Part shown: one piece after another, positions 1-7,318 of the stretch
Layout: the number at the start of each line of letters is the position of its first letter
Position numbering within the stretch: position 1 is the stretch's first letter
Origin: Rhodopseudomonas boonkerdii
GTDB taxonomy: Bacteria; Pseudomonadota; Alphaproteobacteria; Rhizobiales; Xanthobacteraceae
DNA: 64,000 bases
Direction: 5' to 3'
NCBI RefSeq assembly: GCF_021184025.1
Contig: NZ_CP036537.1
Location: 5,022,001-5,086,000, forward strand
The notes under the pieces: model-generated
What the model saw: only the letters and a program-made list of their open reading frames with translations
What the model was told of the DNA's origin: nothing
Database searches by the model: none
Translations under genes and position numbers: made by a program

Positions 1-1703
1 TAGCCATAGAGTTCACGGTGCTTGGCAAGGAATGCCTGACGCAACAAAGCCGGATCGAGCGGACGCGTGAACGGTACTGGGATCGCGTCGGCCTGCGCGG
101 CGTAACGCATCAGCGCGACCAGATCGATTTCGATCGTATCGCGAGCGATGCCATTCGCGAGCAGCGGCTCCTGTGCGAGATCAACCATGGCGTCAATCCG
201 CTCGCCGGTCCTGGCGAGATCGATGCCGTCGAGCGCGACGCGCAGCGTCTGTTGCTGCAGGAAGCTGAAGTCTGCGGTAAGGCAGCCCAGCGCCGAGAAG
301 GCGCTGGAGGCTGCCGGCACCACGATCTCGGTGATCCCGTAGAGATCAGCAAGACCCGCCGCATGCATCGGTCCGCCACCGCCAAAGGCGAGCAGCGTAC
401 AGTCGCGCCCATCGATGCCACGCTCGACCGTGACGCGGCGCAGGGCGCGCGCCATGGTCGCATTGGCGACACGAATAATGCCGAGCGCGGTTTCCCTGAG
501 ACCGAGGCCGAGGCCGTCCGCGATCGGCGTGACGACACTTGCGGCCGCGGCGAGATCGATACCGATGCGTTCGCCTAACTTGGTCTCGGGATTGAGATAG
601 CCAAGCAGGGCATTAGCGTCGGTGATGGTCGGACGCGTACCGCCGCGGCTGTAACAGGCAGGACCGGGCTCGGAGCCCGCGCTCTCCGGCCCGACGCTGA
701 GGCCGCCGGAACCCAGCTTGACGATCGAGCCGCCGCCGGCACCGATGGAATGCACCGCGAGCATCGGTTGGCGCAGCGGGCGATCACCGAGCAGCTTGCC
801 GTCGGTCATTTCCGCGTGGCCATCGACGATCAGGCAGACATCCGTGGTCGTACCGCCCATATCGAAGGTGAGAACGCGCGGCTTCTTGAGCTGACGCGCG
901 ATGCTGACCGAAGCGGCGACGCCTGCAGCGGGGCCGGACATGGCCATCACCAGCGGCCGGCGCTTCACCGCGGCGATGGGGATCATCGCGCCGGCGGAGT
1001 GAAACACCTGCAGACCGGAGCCAATCGGCAGGCGCTCTTCCAGCTCGCTGAGATATTCGACGGCGATGGGCATGGCCGCGGCATTGAACACCGTGGACGA
1101 GGTGCGCTCATATTCGCGCGCTTCGGGATTAATCTCATGCGACAGCGAGACATGCGGCACGAATTCCTTCAGCCGCTCGCCCAGCATCTGTTCGTGCACG
1201 GGATTGGCATAAGCGTGGAGCAGTGATACCGCGACGCTCTGGACGTTGGCGGCTTTCAGCCAGACGATCAGCCGATCGATTTCAGCCGCGCTCAAAGGCG
1301 CCAGCACATGTCCTTCGTGGTCGAGGCGCTCATCCAGCGCAAAGCACAATTCGCGCGGCACAATCGCTTTCGGCTTCGGCGCCACGTCGAGGCGATACAG
1401 ATCGCGGCGGCGATAGCGCGAGATATCCAGCACGTCCTCGAAGCCGCGTGTGGCGATCAGCGCCACCTTCGGCAGCCGCTCCTCGACAATGGCATTGGTG
1501 ATGCGGGTGGTGCCGTGAATGAAGCGCTTCACTTCGCTTTTTTGCAGGCCCACGGCTTCGATGGCTTCCAGCATGGCCTGCACCGGCGCCAGCGGCCGCG
1601 ACGGCACTTTCGCGATACGCACTTCCGCCGTATCGCGGCGAATGGCGATGATATCGGTGAAAGTGCCGCCGATATCGGCTCCGATTTCCCAGACGTTGGT
1701 CAA
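1..1703 (-). CDS. Hydantoinase/oxoprolinase A-subunit family protein (HyuA-like), partial at left edge
   Basis: The reverse frame is open from about position 1745 to the window edge, so the C-terminus lies outside. The translation begins MTNVWEIGADIGGTFTD, the N-terminal phosphate-binding motif of the HyuA/oxoprolinase family. It later shows FDMGGTTTDVCL, the second nucleotide-binding motif, then GPACYSRGG and TDANALLG, all typical of the family. Members hydrolyse hydantoins or 5-oxoproline with ATP, usually paired with a B subunit encoded just downstream, which here would lie off the edge. TTG at 1703 gives the family-like N-terminus; an in-frame GTG at 1745 is an alternative. The gene follows the substrate-binding-protein gene by about 60 bp, suggesting co-transcription and uptake of the same compound. 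The exact substrate cannot be told from sequence. Confidence 0.9.
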   Translation of the reverse strand, partial: MTNVWEIGADIGGTFTDIIAIRRDTAEVRIAKVPSRPLAPVQAMLEAIEAVGLQKSEVKRFIHGTTRITNAIVEERLPKVALIATRGFEDVLDISRYRRRDLYRLDVAPKPKAIVPRELCFALDERLDHEGHVLAPLSAAEIDRLIVWLKAANVQSVAVSLLHAYANPVHEQMLGERLKEFVPHVSLSHEINPEAREYERTSSTVFNAAAMPIAVEYLSELEERLPIGSGLQVFHSAGAMIPIAAVKRRPLVMAMSGPAAGVAASVSIARQLKKPRVLTFDMGGTTTDVCLIVDGHAEMTDGKLLGDRPLRQPMLAVHSIGAGGGSIVKLGSGGLSVGPESAGSEPGPACYSRGGTRPTITDANALLGYLNPETKLGERIGIDLAAAASVVTPIADGLGLGLRETALGIIRVANATMARALRRVTVERGIDGRDCTLLAFGGGGPMHAAGLADLYGITEIVVPAASSAFSALGCLTADFSFLQQQTLRVALDGIDLARTGERIDAMVDLAQEPLLANGIARDTIEIDLVALMRYAAQADAIPVPFTRPLDPALLRQAFLAKHRELYG

Positions 1704-1764
1704 AAGCTCAGGTCTCGCTGTCTCAGGGCCGGCGATGGATGGCACCGCCGGCTGTCGCTCGGGT

Positions 1765-3375
1765 TTACTTGCGGCGCAGATCGCGGAAATCGACCTGACG
1801 ATGGAACCAGTAGGTGTAGCCGTCGAGCTGCGGGATCATTACCGCGTCCTGATTGGCCTGCCAGAGCAGCGCCATCGGCGCCTCCTTGACGTATTCGGCG
1901 ATCATCTCCTTGCCAATCGACTCGTATTTCGCCTGATCCTGCTCGAAGCGGGCCGCATTGGCCAGTTTGACGATCAGCTCATTGTTCCAGGAGCTGTAGT
2001 TCCAGCGCTGATTGCCTGTGAAGAAATTACGGAAAAAGTAATCCGTGGTCGGCAGCCAAGCGGTGGAACCTTCGGTGAAGAAAGGCAGCTTCTTCTCGGT
2101 AACCTGCGTGGACATCTGCGAGTCCGGCAGCTTCTGCACATCGACATCGATGTTCAGCTTGGCGAGGGACTCCTTCAATAGTGCGGCCATCGGCTCGGTG
2201 ATCGCGGCCGAGCCTACATTGATGCTGAAGGTCGTCTTGAAGCCATTGGCGAAGCCGGCCTCGGCGAGCAACGCCTTGGCTTTTGCCATGTCGGTCTTGA
2301 CCGGCATCGCCTGCGGGAATTCACCGGTGGGCGGCGTGGTCCATGATGCGCCGAACAGCGGGAAGCCACGCTTGAAGATCGCCGCCTTGAACATGTCGTC
2401 ATAGGGCAGTGCAGCGACGATGGCCTGACGAACCTTCAGATTGTCGAATGGCGCCATCTGCGTGTTGAAGGCAATCATGGTGAAGCCGTTGGTCTGCGGC
2501 GTCGATTCCACCTTCACCTTGCCACGCTGCTGCAGCGCCGGCACATCGCTGGCCTGCAGATCGATGGCGATATCTGCATCGCCCTTCTCGATCAGATTGG
2601 CGCGGGTGGCGGGATCGGCAATGGTCTGCTCGATCACGCGCTTGAAGTAGGGCAACTGGCCGCCTGGGCCATTCTTCCAGTTTTCGTTCCGGCGCAGGAC
2701 AATCTGCTCGCCGGGCTTGAATATTTCGACGGTGTAGGCGCCGCCTGCGGCCGTGTTGGTCTTCAGCCATTCCTGCGCCCAGGGATCTTCCGCGGTCGCG
2801 TGCTGCTTGGCGAGCTTGCTGTTGAAGATTGGCGCCAGCGGCGTCGCGAGATTGGCCAGTGCGAGACGATCGGCCTTCGGTAGCGTCACAATCACCGTCC
2901 TGGCATCCAGCACGGCGAACTGCTCCGCCTTGGTCAGCGAGCCCGTGCCCATCTGGCCTGCCGCAATGGATTTTGCGGTGACGGCGCGATCAAGCGACCA
3001 CTTCACGTCATCCGCGGTAACCGGCGTGCCGTCATGCCACTTGGCGTCCCGGAGCTTGAAAGTGATCTTGAGGCCGTCCGGGCTGATCTCGTAGCTCTCG
3101 GCCAGTTCGCCCCGGATCTTGCTGCGGTCGAACACCCAGACGCCGTTGTCGTCGCGCTTGCGATCGAAGGCGACGAGACGATCATAGATGCTGGTGGAGA
3201 CGCCGAAGGCCTCGCGGGTCGCACCCGGCGTGGTGGGATCGAGGGTCGGGATATTGTTGCCCGTCACCTGGCGCAGCGTTTCCGCCCGCGTCTGTGCCTG
3301 CGCCGATATCGATGCCATCGCCAGCAGGAGCGCGCTGCCCATCAGTCCCAACAAACGCCCGCGATCCACCACCAT
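1765..3375 (-). CDS. ABC transporter substrate-binding protein, family 5 (peptide/opine type)
   Basis: The protein has about 536 residues. I place the start at ATG 3375 because AGGGGAC lies a few bases upstream and the product then begins with a cleavable signal peptide (MVVDRGRLLGLMGSALLLAM, with cleavage likely after SAQAQ). The reading frame extends further upstream without extra support. The body has the family-5 pattern: a YEISPDGLKITFKLRDAKWH segment, then DGTPVTADDVKWSLDRA, and a C-terminal WLPTTDYFFRNFF. These periplasmic proteins deliver peptides, opines or similar molecules to an ABC importer. No permease genes are in the window. Its neighbours are the HyuA-like gene downstream and a MocR regulator upstream, so an amide or cyclic-amide ligand is a reasonable inference. 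Confidence 0.9.
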   Translation of the reverse strand: MVVDRGRLLGLMGSALLLAMASISAQAQTRAETLRQVTGNNIPTLDPTTPGATREAFGVSTSIYDRLVAFDRKRDDNGVWVFDRSKIRGELAESYEISPDGLKITFKLRDAKWHDGTPVTADDVKWSLDRAVTAKSIAAGQMGTGSLTKAEQFAVLDARTVIVTLPKADRLALANLATPLAPIFNSKLAKQHATAEDPWAQEWLKTNTAAGGAYTVEIFKPGEQIVLRRNENWKNGPGGQLPYFKRVIEQTIADPATRANLIEKGDADIAIDLQASDVPALQQRGKVKVESTPQTNGFTMIAFNTQMAPFDNLKVRQAIVAALPYDDMFKAAIFKRGFPLFGASWTTPPTGEFPQAMPVKTDMAKAKALLAEAGFANGFKTTFSINVGSAAITEPMAALLKESLAKLNIDVDVQKLPDSQMSTQVTEKKLPFFTEGSTAWLPTTDYFFRNFFTGNQRWNYSSWNNELIVKLANAARFEQDQAKYESIGKEMIAEYVKEAPMALLWQANQDAVMIPQLDGYTYWFHRQVDFRDLRRK

Positions 3376-3708
3376 CTGCCACTGTCCCCTGTCGAACAAC
3401 GTTCTGCAAATTTCGACGCGTAAAGCGCATCCGGATAGAGCCAGACTTGTCAGAAAGGACTGGGCCAGATCGCCGGATGACACGATAAAGCGCAAACGAA
3501 ACGTCCGCGTGCCGGGTTGTCGCGCAGGTGCTGCAAGCGAATGCAGCACAGCCTGATGTCAGGCGCTGATACGAAATATGCTGCAGCTGATGCAGGATTG
3601 ATGCGGCGCTGGCATCGCAACGAGGCCACGCGAAAGCGGCAATGACCGGAAATTGATCAATTCGCAGGCGATCTCACCGAGCCGCGACGACTCAACGGAC
3701 AGGCCCGA
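3376..3708. other. Intergenic region upstream of the substrate-binding-protein gene
   Basis: These 333 bp contain no convincing gene. They hold the ribosome-binding site of the substrate-binding-protein gene and two similar inverted repeats with CTGCA half-sites (listed separately). The stretch probably carries the promoter and control sites of the uptake gene cluster. Confidence 0.6.
3530..3595. promoter_or_regulatory. Paired inverted repeats, candidate operator
   Basis: GCTGCA-N6-TGCAGC lies at 3530-3547 and CTGCA-N5-TGCAG at 3581-3595, so the same half-site occurs twice as an inverted repeat, 51 bp apart. Both sit between the MocR-type regulator and the substrate-binding-protein gene. Control by the adjacent regulator is inferred from position only. 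Confidence 0.35.
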
Positions 3709-5202
3709 TTATTTTTTTGCTGCGTCGAGAATTCTCGCCATTTTTGCAATCAGACGCGGCGCATCTTCCGTCTTGAGGCGGCCATAGCCTAGCACGAGAC
3801 CGGAATAGATCGGCCGCTCCAGATGGTTCTGCGACAGCGGTTGCACATGCAATCCCGCCGCTTTCAGCAAACGCGCCGCTTCGGTATCGCTCATCCGAGC
3901 CTGCAGCCGATCGGTAAACAGCGCGACCAGATGCAGCCCGGTGGCACACGGCGCGACCGTGAGGTCATCCGGCAAATAGGTCGTGATGGCCGTCATCAGC
4001 GCTTGTTGCCGCTCCGCATAGATCTTCCGCATCCGGCGAAGATGGCGCAGCAGATGGCCCTGGCGCATGAATTCGGCCAGTGCACGCTGACCCACGCCGG
4101 AGCTGTGAACGTCGATGCGCGCGCGCCCTCTGGTGAAGATCTCAACGAAGCGTTCGGACGCGACGATATAGCCGAGACGCAAGCTCGGCATCATAACCTT
4201 GGAAAAAGTGCCGAGATAGATCACCCGCTGCTCCCGATCGAGCGACTTCAGCGAGGCAATCATGCTGTCCTGATGCCGGAATTCGGAATTATAGTCGTCC
4301 TCGATAATCCAGACATCGTTGCGATTGGCCCAGTCGAGCAGTTCGAGCCGCCGTTCCAGTCCCATGCTGACACCAAGCGGATATTGATGCGACGGCGTCA
4401 CCACGATCAGCTTTGCATGCGGCGCGCGCCGGATGCCTTCTGTCACGCAGAGTCCCTTGCCATCCACCGGCACCGGCACGAGCTTCGCCCCCGCTGCCGT
4501 CAGCGACCATTGCGCCTCGACGAAGCCGGGCTCCTCCACCCACACCTCGTCCCCGTGGTCGAGGATCAAGCGGCTGCACAAATCCAGCGCGCTCGATGTC
4601 CCCGACGTAACGACAATCTGCCCGGGCGTGCAGACCAGGCCGCGCACCGCGCCGAGAAAATCCGCAATCTCACGCCGCAATTCCGGAAGGCCGGCTGCGG
4701 ACAGATCGAGGCATTCCTGCTTGTCGGGCTGCTGCGACGTCTGGCGCAGAAGTCGCGCCCATTCTCCGAAGGGGAAGGTCGAAATGTCGGGCGCCCCGGG
4801 GCTGAAATCGGATTCCCAGTTGGTGTCATAGGTGAAGTCGATCAGCGACTGCCAGCGCTGCGAGATCGGACCCGCAATACGCGAGGCATCGGCCAATACG
4901 GTTGCGGGCACTTCCGCATTCCGATGAACCGTGGCGACCGACACACCACCGCGCGGCGTCGATTCCAGATAGCCCTCGGCGTAAAGGATATCCCAGGCAC
5001 TGAGCACCACCATGCGCGAGCAACCGAGTTCTCGCGCAATTTCCCGCGAACCGAGAAACTGAGTACCGGCCGGCAGCGTCCCGCGCAGGATGCCATCGCG
5101 CATCTGCGCAGCAATCTGCTGCGGCAATGCCACCGGCGAGGCGCGGTCGAGGCGAATACCTATCAGCGAGATTCGTCGTCGCGGGCTGATGGAATTTCGC
5201 AT
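3709..5202 (-). CDS. MocR-family transcriptional regulator (GntR HTH plus aminotransferase-like domain)
   Basis: Counting from the longest frame (GTG at 5244, 511 residues), residues about 33-95 form a GntR winged helix (QQIAAQMRDGILRGTLPAG, then SREIARELGCSRMVV). The rest is a fold-type I aminotransferase domain with IIEDDYNSEFR and the PLP-binding lysine in TFSKVMMPSLRLGY (about K349). MocR regulators such as PdxR use PLP, or a PLP-bound amino compound, as effector. I chose ATG 5202, which has an AGG about 11 bases upstream; ATG 5217 and GTG 5244 are possible. The gene lies just upstream of the substrate-binding and HyuA-like genes on the same strand, so local control is likely but not shown. 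Confidence 0.9.
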   Translation of the reverse strand: MRNSISPRRRISLIGIRLDRASPVALPQQIAAQMRDGILRGTLPAGTQFLGSREIARELGCSRMVVLSAWDILYAEGYLESTPRGGVSVATVHRNAEVPATVLADASRIAGPISQRWQSLIDFTYDTNWESDFSPGAPDISTFPFGEWARLLRQTSQQPDKQECLDLSAAGLPELRREIADFLGAVRGLVCTPGQIVVTSGTSSALDLCSRLILDHGDEVWVEEPGFVEAQWSLTAAGAKLVPVPVDGKGLCVTEGIRRAPHAKLIVVTPSHQYPLGVSMGLERRLELLDWANRNDVWIIEDDYNSEFRHQDSMIASLKSLDREQRVIYLGTFSKVMMPSLRLGYIVASERFVEIFTRGRARIDVHSSGVGQRALAEFMRQGHLLRHLRRMRKIYAERQQALMTAITTYLPDDLTVAPCATGLHLVALFTDRLQARMSDTEAARLLKAAGLHVQPLSQNHLERPIYSGLVLGYGRLKTEDAPRLIAKMARILDAAKK

Positions 5203-5504
5203 AAGCAGGCCTGACATGCGGTCGAAATGGGCGCGTCCGGACACCTAACAGCCCGGCAAGAAGAACGTCTACCGCGCACCGCGAGCGAACCGAAAACCTC
5301 TGCTCGCATCTCCGACGCCCGCAGCCACAGCAACGGTTATCCGTGCACGACTGCGCCGCTCACAGACAGAGCGCCGCGCTCAAACTTTGACCCGTGGGAG
5401 AATGTGCGATCGCTTCAAATGCTGTGGCAAAGGCCTCGTCTTAGCGAACGCCGTGCCCTCCGGCCACAACAGAGCAACGGCATCAAATCCAAGCGTTTGA
5501 TTAT
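5203..5504. other. Intergenic region, no gene seen
   Basis: The stretch between the MocR regulator and the terminator of the MaoC-like gene contains a 94-codon open frame with no protein-like character. It becomes AT-rich near 5498-5515. I see nothing else in it. Confidence 0.5.
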
Positions 5505-5531
5505 ATTATAAAATAGCCCGCCGGCGCGGGC
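5505..5531 (-). terminator. Rho-independent terminator after the MaoC-like gene
   Basis: On the minus strand GCCCGC-GCCG-GCGGGC (5531-5516) forms a 6-bp GC stem with a tetraloop and is followed directly by TATTTTATAATATAA. It lies 18 bp beyond the shifted-frame stop of the MaoC-like gene. Confidence 0.7.
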
Positions 5532-5548
5532 GGTGATGGAAACTACGT

Positions 5549-6008
5549 TTACTCTGGAGCATTTCGCCTCGGGGCAAGGATGTTGGCGACCGCGACTTGC
5601 ACTTCTTCGTTGTGCTGATTGAAGGTGCGCAGACGTACTTTAAGCAGACCAAACGCGGGGATTCGATCGTAATGGCCTCACCTCCAACACCTCTGTCTCG
5701 ATGCGCAAGATATCGCCTGGGCGTACGGGACGCGGCCAGCGGATTTCTTCTCCGCCGGCGCCGATAACGCCGCCGATGATCGGGAGCCCGCCATCCACCA
5801 GCAGGCGCATCGTGGCAGCGGCGGTATGCCAGCCGCTTGCCGCAAGCCCGCCGAAGAATGACGTTCTGGCTGCATCCGGTTCAAGATGGAACGGTTGCGG
5901 ATCGAATTCGGCAGCAAAGCGCATGATCGCATCGGCTTCCATATGGAACGGCCCCGCTTCAAATCGTTGGCCATCGGCAAAGTCCTCGAAATAAAGCTTG
6001 GCCGTCAT
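5549..6008 (-). pseudogene. MaoC-like dehydratase gene with a frameshift
   Basis: From ATG 6008 the frame encodes MTAKLYFEDFADGQRFEAGP and the hot-dog signature AEFDPQPFHLEPDAA, then GLAASGWHTAA, as in MaoC/(R)-specific enoyl-CoA hydratase relatives. The frame stops early at 5640 (122 residues). One base out of register from about 5653-5658, the family's expected C-terminal end continues as GLLKVRLRTFNQHNEEVQVA, then VANILAPRR, and ends at 5549, which would restore about 152 residues. This is therefore a full-length gene with one frame shift in the CCCCGCG tract, either a true mutation or a sequencing/assembly error. Downstream lies a good terminator; upstream is a truncated MFS gene, so decay is plausible. 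Confidence 0.8.
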
Positions 6009-6043
6009 CGTAGATCCTCCGTTAAGGCCTGAATTCCTTGGGA

Positions 6044-6715
6044 TTAGGAAACGCGCGAACTGTCCGTTGCCGCGGCCGGCACAGCGGACACGGAACCGCG
6101 CTCTATGAGCCGATGGGCGACTTCTGCGGTCAAAAGGCCGGCAAAGATCAGAACAGCTCCAATCAAACCCAGAAAGCGCGGATCAAGCACTTGGAGGACG
6201 GCTGCGCCGAGTGCACCGGAGGCCGAGACGCCGATATAGATCGCGGCTGCGTTCAAGGCGATCAGGAGGGGCGCCTTGACGGGTGCGATGCCAATGAGGC
6301 GATGCTGCTGAGGAACCAGAACGCCCCAACCGGCGAAACCCCAGATGATGAGCGTGACACTCGCGCCGATAAAGGTCCCGCTCGTCACCGGCATGAGGGC
6401 AAAATCCAACGCAGCGATCGCCGCGGCGGCATTGATGATCCTACGGCTTCCGAACCTGTCCGTCAGGACGCCCGTGGCCAGATTGCCGGCTATCGCGGCA
6501 ATTCCCCACATCGAGATCAGGGCTGCCAGAAGCGACCCATCACCACCGGTGGCACGCTCGAAGGCAAGGCTGACATAATTGTAGACGGTATAGAGGCCAG
6601 ATAGCACGAACAGGGTCGTAAGCAGTGTCATCGCCACGCGGACGTCGCCGAGCGGCGCCAAACGCGGCCAGTGTCCCGGCGAAGACTGCGGGTGCGAATT
6701 GTTAAGTGCCGAGGA
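6044..6715 (-). pseudogene. MFS transporter, 3' portion only (N-terminal half lost)
   Basis: About 220 residues carry recognisable MFS sequence, beginning near LAPLGDVRVAMTLLTTLFVL. That segment normally starts the seventh helix, at the beginning of the second six-helix bundle. Further helices follow, with GVLTDRFGSRR as the cytoplasmic loop motif, ending in SSRVS. The formal open frame reaches 6799, but the residues above about 6715 are not MFS-like and no first bundle is present in any nearby frame. The fragment therefore looks truncated by a rearrangement near 6694-6715. It lies 35 bp upstream of the frameshifted MaoC-like gene on the same strand; the pair may be the remains of one operon. 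Confidence 0.75.
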
Positions 6716-6860
6716 GGAGAGTCGGGACGAATGCATGCAGCGCGGCGTCTCGGAAGAAGGACTTGCAGAAGAACGAGAGTGGGAAGCCAAGCAGCGCAAG
6801 ATGATGGAGGAGCATGCTCGCCGAATCTACGGTGCAAGGGGCGATATCGAACCCAAGTAA
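6694..6860 (+). pseudogene. 3' fragment of an unrecognised gene
   Basis: A plus-strand frame without its own start runs from the end of the MFS remnant to TAA 6860. It encodes a highly charged, protein-like tail: LSAEEESRDECMQRGVSEEG, followed by a helix-forming stretch ending in MMEEHARRIYGARGDIEPK. Residue composition looks genuine, but the 5' part is absent because the sequence upstream belongs to the MFS remnant on the other strand. I do not recognise the family. It ends 5 bp before the next small plus-strand frame, an operon-like spacing. Confidence 0.45.
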
Positions 6861-6865
6861 GCGAT

Positions 6866-7150
6866 GTGGCGGACGCAAAATTTCCCAAGGATAATCACAA
6901 GCTTGAATGGCGCGCCGTTGGCGCGCACCTGATCGCGGCCGTCGATCAAACGGCTGCGCCTTCCGGAACGGCATCGGGACCGCTCGACCACAGTCCAAAA
7001 GCTCGTGGCACCGGCCCGCGTTCCATGGTGCGGAGTCGAGAAGGCATCTATGACCGCGATAAATTCCTGAAGTTCGTCGAAAGGTATGACACGACAATCT
7101 CGGATACCCGGCTGGGCGTGATTTCGAGAGCATCGCCCGATGCTGCATGA
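6866..7150 (+). CDS. Small hypothetical protein (94 aa)
   Basis: A GTG at 6866, five bases after the preceding fragment's stop, opens a 94-codon frame. It starts VADAKFPKDNHKLEWRAVGA and ends YDTTISDTRLGVISRASPDAA. The tight spacing to the upstream fragment and acceptable codon use favour a real gene. There is no clear ribosome-binding site and I recognise no family. The 14-bp match to the tRNA-Arg 3' end (6903-6916) lies inside it. It may be non-coding debris. Confidence 0.35.
   Translation: MADAKFPKDNHKLEWRAVGAHLIAAVDQTAAPSGTASGPLDHSPKARGTGPRSMVRSREGIYDRDKFLKFVERYDTTISDTRLGVISRASPDAA
6903..6916. repeat. 14-bp direct repeat of the tRNA-Arg 3' end, candidate attachment site remnant
   Basis: TTGAATGGCGCGCC here is identical to 9602-9615, which spans the encoded CCA and the last acceptor bases of tRNA-Arg plus five flanking bases. 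The segment between the copies is about 2.7 kb and holds the orphan gene. The repeat is short and no integrase gene is visible, so the attachment-site reading is tentative. Confidence 0.3.
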
Positions 7151-7318
7151 TCCGGTGAGACACCTTCACTTTGAGGCCTGTGTGATGAGTCGGTAGTCGT
7201 GCCCATCAGTGCCTCCCGTCCCTGATCGCGATCACCATCTTCGCCACTAGTATCGATAAAAGCAAATGCCGCGTCGAATTCGCGTGCCTGTCTCAGTCCT
7301 TCACCGGCATGATCGAGT

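Noticed and set aside
3823..5214. 463-codon plus-strand frame opposite the MocR gene
   Set aside because: It is the antisense shadow of a well-supported gene in GC-rich DNA, rich in Arg/His/Pro and with no family features.
5227..5511. 94-codon plus-strand frame between the MocR and MaoC-like genes
   Set aside because: There is no ribosome-binding site, no family-like sequence, and it runs into an AT-rich terminator region.
6827..7120. Minus-strand frame with faint resemblance to a HigB-type toxin (RVIPFDELQEF, FKLVIILGKF)
   Set aside because: It has no start codon, key toxin residues do not line up, and the plus-strand frames here have better gene-like spacing. The similarity is too weak to call.
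7246..7257. Adjacent ACTAGT and ATCGAT sites suggesting vector sequence
   Set aside because: The flanking sequence does not continue as a polylinker, so this is coincidence.
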